Assembly: GCA_029265085.1 (NCBI GenBank)
Contig: JAJUJY010000233.1
Location: 1-5,593 of the forward strand
Source: Chloroflexota bacterium
Lineage (GTDB): Bacteria; Chloroflexota; Anaerolineae; Anaerolineales; Anaerolineaceae
Direction of reading: 5' to 3'
DNA: 5,593 nt
Shown: one piece after another, positions 1 to 4,136 of the stretch
Numbering within the stretch: the stretch's first letter is position 1
How the letters are laid out: each line of letters begins with the position of its first letter
Translations under genes and position numbers: made by a program
Notes under the pieces: model-generated
What the model was told of the DNA's origin: nothing
Databases searched by the model: none
The model's input: only the letters and a program-made list of their open reading frames with translations

Positions 1-1
1 G

Positions 2-352
2 CATGCAGCAGGTGACCGTGTATTAAAAAGCCTGGCAAGATTACTAAATCAGCGCTTGCGCCGGACAGATGTCATTGGGCGGTATGGTGGGGAGGAATTT
101 GCAATATTATTCCCGAACACAACGGTTCATGAAGCAAAAATCGTGGTTGAGGACATTCGGGAAAGTTTTTCCATAATAAAACACCGTGTTGAACGTGAAT
201 GTATTACCTGTTATTTCAGCGCTGGAATTGCCAGTTACCCTGACTGTCAAACTGCGGTTGAAATTAGTTTGGTGGCAGACCGGGCGTTGTATGATGCCAA
301 AAATAATGGAAGGAATCAGGTTGTTGTGGGTAAGCACAGTCAAGGAAAATGA
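2..352 (+). CDS. GGDEF diguanylate cyclase, C-terminal part (5' truncated by window edge)
   Basis: This is the last 116 codons of a GGDEF-domain protein, whose family condenses two GTP into the second messenger cyclic di-GMP. The reading frame is open from the left edge (it begins HAAGDRVLKSLARLL, the usual helix before the signature), so the internal TTG at 56 is not a true start. The active-site motif GGEEF lies at bases 86-100. Five residues before it is RRTD (59-70), an intact RxxD inhibitory I-site, so product inhibition by c-di-GMP is expected. The end carries the typical ADRALYDAKNNGRNQV segment, so the domain is complete at its C-terminus and nothing follows it. The input or sensor domain lies outside the window, so the signal sensed is unknown. 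No terminator hairpin is seen before the next gene, 73 bases on. The catalytic call is strong; activity is inferred from the intact motif. Confidence 0.93.
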   Translation, partial: HAAGDRVLKSLARLLNQRLRRTDVIGRYGGEEFAILFPNTTVHEAKIVVEDIRESFSIIKHRVERECITCYFSAGIASYPDCQTAVEISLVADRALYDAKNNGRNQVVVGKHSQGK

Positions 353-379
353 GATCGCAATTTTTTTCGACCAGCTGCG

Positions 380-385
380 TATAAT
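380..385 (+). promoter_or_regulatory. Candidate -10 box for the DUF2807 gene
   Basis: A perfect TATAAT lies 40 bases before the ATG at 426. No good -35 hexamer is found 16-18 bases upstream; that stretch is only an AT-rich T-tract (361-367). A TG lies two bases before the box, one base off the extended -10 position. It suggests the DUF2807 gene can be transcribed independently of the GGDEF gene. Confidence 0.45.
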
Positions 386-411
386 AAAAATAGCAAATCA
401 TGCAATTGATC

Positions 412-418
412 GGAAGGA
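412..418 (+). promoter_or_regulatory. Ribosome binding site fixing the DUF2807 start
   Basis: GGAAGGA sits 7 bases before the ATG at 426. The frame is open upstream to 186, but that upstream stretch overlaps the GGDEF gene and reads as unrelated residues. This site therefore decides for the start at 426. Confidence 0.75.
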
Positions 419-425
419 AAAAAAG

Positions 426-1082
426 ATGAAAACTACAGAATCAAGAGATGTAATCGGTTTTGATGGTATTTTGTTGAAAGATATTGGTGAATTGGTTATT
501 CGTTCTGGTGAAGAGGATGGTCTTACGATTGAGGCGGAATCAGAAACGATGAAGCGGATTATTACAGAAGTAGAAAATGGGACATTGAAAATACGCTTGT
601 CTGGTGATTGGTTTGACAAAATTAGTTTTGGACTCAATCAATTAGGCAGTGGGGCAATCCGTTATCTTGTGACGGTGAAAAGTTTACACCGGGTAGAATT
701 AATGGGCGCAGGTCGTGTCGTTGCAAACCAGGTCAGTACAGATCATTTGGAACTAAAGGTCGCTGGGGCAGGAGATGTCGTGTTTGCCCAATTTACCGCT
801 GGAGAACTCCAGGTGGATCTGCCTGGGGCAGGCAAAGTTGAAATGAGTGGGTCTGTAGAACACCAAACTGTTCGAATTAGCGGTGCCGGAGCCTACCAAT
901 CGGGCGGCTTACAAAGTAAAACTGCTGTTTTAAAATTGACTGGACTTGGCGGTGCTTCGATCCGCGTTTCCGACACACTGGATGTCGATATCTCCGGTTT
1001 AGGTGGTGTTGAATATTGCGGCAATCCGGTGGTCAAATCCAATATCAGCGGACTGGGACGGTTGAGTAAAGTAGGGGATTAA
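426..1082 (+). CDS. DUF2807 (GIN-domain) beta-solenoid protein without a signal peptide
   Basis: A 218-residue protein of the DUF2807 / head-GIN family, whose biochemical role is not established. Residues 1-60 form the usual lead-in (VIGFDGILLKDIGELVIRSG, then LTIEAE and TLKIRLSG). From residue 88 a coil of about 20 residues repeats, each turn marked by a glycine triplet: GAG at 94, 114, 134 and 153, then GLGG at 173 and 191 and GLG at 209. This spacing (20, 20, 19, 20, 18, 18) fits a right-handed beta-helix of stacked rungs. Many family members are exported or lipoproteins; here the N-terminus (MKTTESRDVIGF) has no hydrophobic segment or lipobox Cys, so it looks cytoplasmic unless exported by another route. 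The start is set by GGAAGGA 7 bases upstream. The gene ends in a TAA that overlaps the stop of the convergent MocR gene. Family assignment is firm; function is unknown. Confidence 0.88.
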   Translation: MKTTESRDVIGFDGILLKDIGELVIRSGEEDGLTIEAESETMKRIITEVENGTLKIRLSGDWFDKISFGLNQLGSGAIRYLVTVKSLHRVELMGAGRVVANQVSTDHLELKVAGAGDVVFAQFTAGELQVDLPGAGKVEMSGSVEHQTVRISGAGAYQSGGLQSKTAVLKLTGLGGASIRVSDTLDVDISGLGGVEYCGNPVVKSNISGLGRLSKVGD

Positions 1083-2548
1083 TTCAAAATCGATCCCTTG
1101 CGTTTGTTCATTCGATCAACCAGCTCTCCTAACCGTTGAACCGCTCCAATGGAGTGCTCTGACCAGATGGCAGCATTCAACCGGATAAAATTTTTATATT
1201 GAGAAGAAGCAGAGAAAAGATAGCCGGGGGCAAAGGTTACCCCGGCTTTTAATGCTTCTTTATATAGTACGAGAGAATCCACATTTTCAGGCAGTTGAAC
1301 CCATAATACATAACCACCCTGAGGATAGGTTACTCTGGTATCTGCCGGAAAATAACGTTGAATTGCTTGAGATAATCCTGAAATTTTTTGCGCATAGGCA
1401 CGCCGCATCCTGCGGAGCAGTTGATCGTATCCACCCCCGGCGATAAACCGCGCGATTGTTAGTTGTGGAAGCAAAGCGGTTGATAGGGTCGAGGCCATTT
1501 TTAAATGGGTCAAGGCATTTCGATATCTTCCCGGCGCAATCCAGCCCACGCGGTAACTGGGCGATATGTCTTTTGAATACGACGAGCAGAGCAGCACCTG
1601 GCCTTTTTTATCGTAGGCTTTTACCACCGATGGCCGGGTGGTATGAAAGGATAATTCGCCATAAATATCGTCTTCGATTAAAGGGACATCCTTTTCGGCT
1701 AAAAGGGCTGCCAGTTCGCGTTTCTTGTGCTCTGGCATGCAGCTTCCTAACGGATTATTAAAATTGGTTACCAGGACTACCGCTGAAATGGGGTGATTAT
1801 TTAGTGCAAACCGCAAAGCATCTAAGCTGATCCCATCTTGATAATGTGTGGGGATTTCCAGTGCTTTTAATTGTTGAGCCTCCATAGCCTGCAAAATACC
1901 ATAAAATGTTGGCGATTCAATCGCCACGAGGTCTCCGGGACGGCAAACCGTTCTAAGCGCTAAGGAGATGGCTTCCATACCGCCGGAAGTAATGACGATA
2001 TCTTCCGGTGTGAGGCTGCAGCCCGCTAAAAATGCACGTTGGGCTACCAGGGTGCGTAATTCTTCCGTACCTTCCGGCGTGCCGGTATAGGCCTGGGGCA
2101 GTTCATTGTCGCGAATTAACTCGGCCATAATCCGGTTTAGTTTTTGGGTGGGCAGCAAATCCGGGTCCGGCAGGGCTGCTCCAAATTGGACCAACTTCGG
2201 ATTAAGCGTGTCCCGAATGACCATCATAGAAAGGTCGCTCATGTCAATCTGGCACGGGTCCAATAATGGATCAGATATTTCTGGTTCTGGTGATTGAACA
2301 GCCCGGCGCAACCGCACATAATACCCGGATTGGGGATGAGAAAAAATTAGACCGCGGTCTTCTAGCAATCGATAGGCCTGCAGAATGGTTGTGGCGCTTA
2401 AGTTCCACTGCCTTGATGCCTGGCGAACGGATGGAATACGGTCTCCTGGACGGAATGTGCCGGAATCAATTTGATATGCAATTGAATCGGCTAGCTGTTC
2501 ATATAAAGGAGCGGAGGAATCTTTGGGTTCATTCAGGTAGATGGTCAT
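1079..2548 (-). CDS. MocR-family transcriptional regulator (GntR winged helix fused to PLP aminotransferase domain)
   Basis: A 489-residue regulator of the MocR/GabR class, which binds DNA through a GntR-type winged helix and senses an effector through a PLP-binding aminotransferase-like domain. Residues 13-80 are the winged helix (APLYEQLADSIAYQI, RIPSVRQ, then the wing SGYYVR). A variable linker covers about 81-115. The fold-type-I aminotransferase domain follows: SGGM (188-191) for the cofactor phosphate, Asn265-Pro in NFNNPLG, Asp293 and Tyr296 in EDDIYGEL, the Schiff-base Lys326 in SSYSKDISPSYRVGW, phosphate-contacting Arg333, and Arg456 in FIRLNAA for a substrate carboxylate. All key residues are present, so PLP binding is expected; whether it transaminates or only senses is not decidable. 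An in-frame TTG at 2569 would add seven residues but lacks a ribosome site; the ATG at 2548 has GAGAG 4 bases upstream. It is divergent from the DUF2917 gene and probably autoregulated. Effector unknown. Confidence 0.93.
   Translation of the reverse strand: MTIYLNEPKDSSAPLYEQLADSIAYQIDSGTFRPGDRIPSVRQASRQWNLSATTILQAYRLLEDRGLIFSHPQSGYYVRLRRAVQSPEPEISDPLLDPCQIDMSDLSMMVIRDTLNPKLVQFGAALPDPDLLPTQKLNRIMAELIRDNELPQAYTGTPEGTEELRTLVAQRAFLAGCSLTPEDIVITSGGMEAISLALRTVCRPGDLVAIESPTFYGILQAMEAQQLKALEIPTHYQDGISLDALRFALNNHPISAVVLVTNFNNPLGSCMPEHKKRELAALLAEKDVPLIEDDIYGELSFHTTRPSVVKAYDKKGQVLLCSSYSKDISPSYRVGWIAPGRYRNALTHLKMASTLSTALLPQLTIARFIAGGGYDQLLRRMRRAYAQKISGLSQAIQRYFPADTRVTYPQGGYVLWVQLPENVDSLVLYKEALKAGVTFAPGYLFSASSQYKNFIRLNAAIWSEHSIGAVQRLGELVDRMNKRKGSILN
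1222..1250 (+). terminator. Possible intrinsic terminator for the DUF2807 transcript, inside the MocR gene
   Basis: AGCCGGGG (1222-1229) and CCCCGGCT (1240-1247) form a perfect 8-bp GC-rich stem with a 10-base loop, followed by TTTT (1247-1250). It lies about 140 bases past the DUF2807 stop, on the strand needed to end that transcript, where no other terminator exists. The same bases encode the conserved AGVTFAPGY stretch of the MocR protein, so the stem could be a by-product of Ala-Gly and Pro-Gly codons. The short U-run makes it a modest candidate. Confidence 0.35.
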
Positions 2549-2552
2549 CGTA

Positions 2553-2557
2553 CTCTC
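2553..2557 (-). promoter_or_regulatory. Weak ribosome binding site for the MocR gene
   Basis: Read on the minus strand, GAGAG precedes the ATG at 2548 by 4 bases. The alternative TTG start at 2569 has no purine-rich site before it, which is why the ATG is preferred. The site is weak and close, so translation may be modest. Confidence 0.45.
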
Positions 2558-2577
2558 ATTGTATGACAAATGGCAGG

Positions 2578-2630
2578 ATACAGTTTGAGGGGATTGTGAG
2601 CATAACAGTTGATAGTAAATGACACTGTAT
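2578..2630. repeat. Inverted repeat ATACAGT / ACTGTAT in the MocR leader
   Basis: ATACAGT at 2578-2584 is matched by its exact complement ACTGTAT at 2624-2630, 39 bases apart. Both copies lie between the MocR gene and its predicted promoter. Widely spaced half-sites suit a MocR-type dimer, whose two DNA-binding domains can contact separated sites. Seven-base matches in 200 bases can also arise by chance. Confidence 0.35.
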
Positions 2631-2645
2631 TGGTAATAGTATCAA
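2609..2645. repeat. Inverted repeat TTGATAGTA / TAGTATCAA in the divergent control region
   Basis: TTGATAGTA at 2609-2617 pairs with TAGTATCAA at 2637-2645 in 8 of 9 positions, with a 19-base centre. The half-site centres are 28 bases apart, just under three helical turns, so they would lie roughly on one DNA face. It is a candidate operator for the neighbouring MocR regulator. Confidence 0.4.
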
Positions 2646-2660
2646 TTTTCTGCATCTGTT

Positions 2661-2689
2661 ATTTTATAAAAAATTGCTTACAATGTAAA
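2661..2689 (-). promoter_or_regulatory. Sigma-70-type promoter for the MocR gene
   Basis: On the minus strand a -35 TTTACA (bases 2684-2689) is followed after exactly 17 bases by a -10 TAAAAT (2661-2666); each matches the consensus in 5 of 6 positions. This is the best promoter in the window. Transcription would begin near 2654, giving a leader of about 105 bases before the ATG at 2548. The -35 lies inside the near-perfect palindrome at 2674-2693, so a protein bound there should block it. Confidence 0.6.
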
Positions 2690-2693
2690 GCAA
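2674..2693. repeat. Near-perfect palindrome, candidate operator over the MocR -35 box
   Basis: TTGCTTACA (2674-2682) and TGTAAAGCAA (2684-2693) are complementary apart from one extra A in the right arm, around a central A. It covers the -35 of the MocR promoter and lies 52 bases before the DUF2917 start. Its position suits one bound protein controlling both divergent genes, most simply the MocR protein itself, though another regulator is possible. Confidence 0.5.
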
Positions 2694-2735
2694 GATACAA
2701 AAGATAATCCTGGTAACAGGTTGAATGGTTTAAAT

Positions 2736-2740
2736 GGAGT
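2736..2740 (+). promoter_or_regulatory. Ribosome binding site fixing the DUF2917 start
   Basis: GGAGT lies 4 bases before the ATG at 2745. An in-frame TTG at 2721 would add eight residues but has no spaced purine-rich site, so the ATG is chosen. No convincing consensus promoter was found for this gene: a GATAAT at 2703-2708 could be a -10 but lacks a -35, which fits a promoter needing an activator. Confidence 0.55.
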
Positions 2741-2744
2741 AAAA

Positions 2745-3011
2745 ATGACCACAGTTACATATACAATTTCTTTACCGGAAACGATTGAAGAGCATATTGT
2801 TGAAATTGCTCATCACGAAGTTGTTTCGATGAATACAAAGCCAAACCAATTGAAAATCAAAGTGTTATCTGGTACAGCCTGGCTGACACAGGAAAATGAT
2901 CCAGAAGATCATTTGCTGACCAGTGGTGCAGATTTTGAAATTTCCCAATCAGGGAAAGTTGTCATTGAGGCATTGGACAAAGCACGTATTGCTGTAATTA
3001 GCCTGAATTAA
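2745..3011 (+). CDS. Small DUF2917 family protein
   Basis: An 88-residue protein matching the DUF2917 pattern, a small beta-rich domain of unknown function. The family signature is visible at residues 36-57: a strand (LKIKVLSG), then TAWLTQENDPEDHLL with Trp46 and the Asp/His cluster, then a strand-loop-strand end (SGADFEISQSGKVVIEALDKARIAVI). There is no signal peptide or membrane segment, so it is probably cytoplasmic. The short alternating hydrophobic strands suggest a compact cupin-like barrel, but the metal-binding histidine set of true cupins is not evident. It is divergently transcribed from the MocR regulator over a palindrome-rich spacer and stands alone before a strong terminator, so its likeliest relationship is as the target or partner of that regulator (inference). 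No reaction can be assigned. The gene reads cleanly from start to stop. Confidence 0.8.
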   Translation: MTTVTYTISLPETIEEHIVEIAHHEVVSMNTKPNQLKIKVLSGTAWLTQENDPEDHLLTSGADFEISQSGKVVIEALDKARIAVISLN

Positions 3012-3036
3012 TTTACTGACAAACTGATTCACACAG

Positions 3037-3076
3037 CCGCCCGGACTATTTTCTTAGCCCGGGCGGAATATTTTTT
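3037..3076 (+). terminator. Intrinsic terminator after the DUF2917 gene
   Basis: CCGCCCGG (3037-3044) and CCGGGCGG (3059-3066) form a perfect 8-bp GC stem with a 14-base loop, followed closely by TTTTTT (3071-3076). It begins 25 bases after the DUF2917 stop. On the opposite strand the stem is not followed by a T-run, so it should be much weaker for the convergent protease gene ending at 3079. Confidence 0.85.
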
Positions 3077-3078
3077 AA

Positions 3079-4032
3079 CTAACTCTCAATCACTGGTTCA
3101 AGTACTTTCCGCACAGTTAATTTTGAATACCAGGTAATTGCGAAAAAACAAACCAACATGCCTAAAATGCCGAGGATACCGGCCTCGGGACCAAATGCTG
3201 CCCCGGTAAAGAGTGCTGGCCCGTTGACATTAACAGAAAATAGCCCAGGTGCGCTCATCCCTGAAACCGGGAAACCAAATAACGGTCCTTGGGCAAAATT
3301 CCAGCTCAGATGCAGGGCAACGGGCAGCCAGAGCTGGCGAGTGGCCAGGTAAGCATACGCGAACAGCATGCCAGCCAGGAACAGGTTGAGGATCGCAATC
3401 CAGGAGATATTGGGATTAAGCCCGTGCAGGAAGGCAAAGATGATCGATGAAACGATCGCGCCAGCCCAGGGCCCAAAACTTTTTTCTATCGTTTGCAGGA
3501 CAAATCCGCGTGAAAATATTTCCTCGCCATAAGCTACACAAATAAACATCACCAGGGCGGAGATCATTTGCCATAAGGATATTTGACCAGCGGAAGCACT
3601 TGCCCAACCATAAGCAAGCTCAATTAATAATATGGCACCAAAAACAATCGGGCCAAGTAAAAGACCAAGCAGCGTTTGACTCTTCCAACCTTGTTGGGGG
3701 CGTAATCCAAAATCCAACAAGCGGGGGCCGCCTAATAAGCGCAAAATGAAAACCGCGAAAATAGTGGCGAGCAAGGAGGCGAAACTTCCTAAAGCTTCCA
3801 AGCCACCCCCAGGCATTAAAGATCCCTGAATAGCGGACAATAATTCGGTCATGGATAACTCTTGTCCGCTGCTGGAGATCAACGCCGGTACTGCCGCAAT
3901 AATTAACACGGGGATACCTAAGATATTTTGAAGAAAGAACCAGCTAAAGAGAAATAAGGAATTCAGCCCAACCGTGATCCATTTCCCGCGTTTCGTGCGG
4001 GCGGCAGCGAGGGTCATTGGTGAAATTGGCAT
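3079..4032 (-). CDS. CPBP (CAAX/Abi) family intramembrane metalloprotease
   Basis: A 317-residue membrane protein of the CPBP family, relatives of the eukaryotic CAAX protease Rce1. The family motifs are all present: Glu170-Glu171 and Arg175 in YGEEIFSRG, His203 in IIFAFLHG, and His241 with Asn245 in HLSWNFAQG. These correspond to the catalytic Glu, two His and Asn of the Rce1 site, so the protein is expected to be active. About eight hydrophobic segments can be seen, roughly at 20-52 (perhaps two), 82-100, 119-140, 152-169, 187-203, 209-229 and 284-302. Bacterial members serve in bacteriocin maturation or immunity, or in processing of membrane proteins; no bacteriocin gene is visible here, so the substrate is unknown. 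The ATG is supported by AGGAG 7 bases upstream. The gene is flanked by terminator stems on both sides and is probably transcribed alone. Confidence 0.92.
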   Translation of the reverse strand: MPISPMTLAAARTKRGKWITVGLNSLFLFSWFFLQNILGIPVLIIAAVPALISSSGQELSMTELLSAIQGSLMPGGGLEALGSFASLLATIFAVFILRLLGGPRLLDFGLRPQQGWKSQTLLGLLLGPIVFGAILLIELAYGWASASAGQISLWQMISALVMFICVAYGEEIFSRGFVLQTIEKSFGPWAGAIVSSIIFAFLHGLNPNISWIAILNLFLAGMLFAYAYLATRQLWLPVALHLSWNFAQGPLFGFPVSGMSAPGLFSVNVNGPALFTGAAFGPEAGILGILGMLVCFFAITWYSKLTVRKVLEPVIES

Positions 4033-4039
4033 GGGTAAG

Positions 4040-4044
4040 CTCCT
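4040..4044 (-). promoter_or_regulatory. Ribosome binding site of the protease gene
   Basis: On the minus strand AGGAG lies 7 bases before the ATG at 4032, an ideal spacing. It supports this ATG over the next in-frame Met five residues downstream. Confidence 0.75.
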
Positions 4045-4065
4045 GAAAAAATAATATCAGCGCAG

Positions 4066-4071
4066 ATTATA
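4066..4071 (-). promoter_or_regulatory. Candidate -10 box for the protease gene
   Basis: A perfect TATAAT on the minus strand, 33 bases before the start codon. The place where a -35 should be (about 4088-4095) is occupied by the 3' arm of the upstream terminator stem and shows no consensus. The promoter would therefore be weak or activator-dependent, unless the protease is also served by read-through. Confidence 0.45.
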
Positions 4072-4080
4072 CCGCTTAAG

Positions 4081-4117
4081 AAAAAAACGAGGTCGTTCAG
4101 ACACGCTGAACGACCTC
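4081..4117 (-). terminator. Intrinsic terminator after the repeat-protein gene
   Basis: GAGGTCGTTCAG (4089-4100) and CTGAACGACCTC (4106-4117) form a perfect 12-bp stem with a 5-base loop. On the minus strand it is followed, after one base, by seven T (bases 4087 to 4081). It lies 20 bases past the stop codon of the repeat protein and should separate that gene from the protease gene. Confidence 0.9.
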
Positions 4118-4136
4118 ATATGGTCAAATGTTGGGC

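Noticed and set aside
361..367. T-run after the GGDEF gene as an intrinsic terminator
   Set aside because: No GC-rich stem precedes it; only a 4-bp TGTG/CACA pairing inside the coding region was found.
186..425. In-frame upstream extension of the DUF2807 gene
   Set aside because: It overlaps the GGDEF gene in another frame, encodes residues unlike the family, and the strong ribosome site at 412-418 favours the ATG at 426.
2549..2569. TTG start adding seven residues to the MocR protein
   Set aside because: There is no ribosome binding site before it, and the family N-terminus is adequately provided by the ATG at 2548.
2591..2610. Stretch resembling the E. coli lac operator (ATTGTGAGC followed by ATAACA)
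   Set aside because: Two central bases are missing compared with lacO, so the symmetry is lost, and there is no LacI-type regulator or sugar gene in the window. Probably coincidence.
3158..3352. Plus-strand open frame opposite the protease gene
   Set aside because: It is antisense to a well-supported CDS, has low-complexity composition and no recognisable domain.
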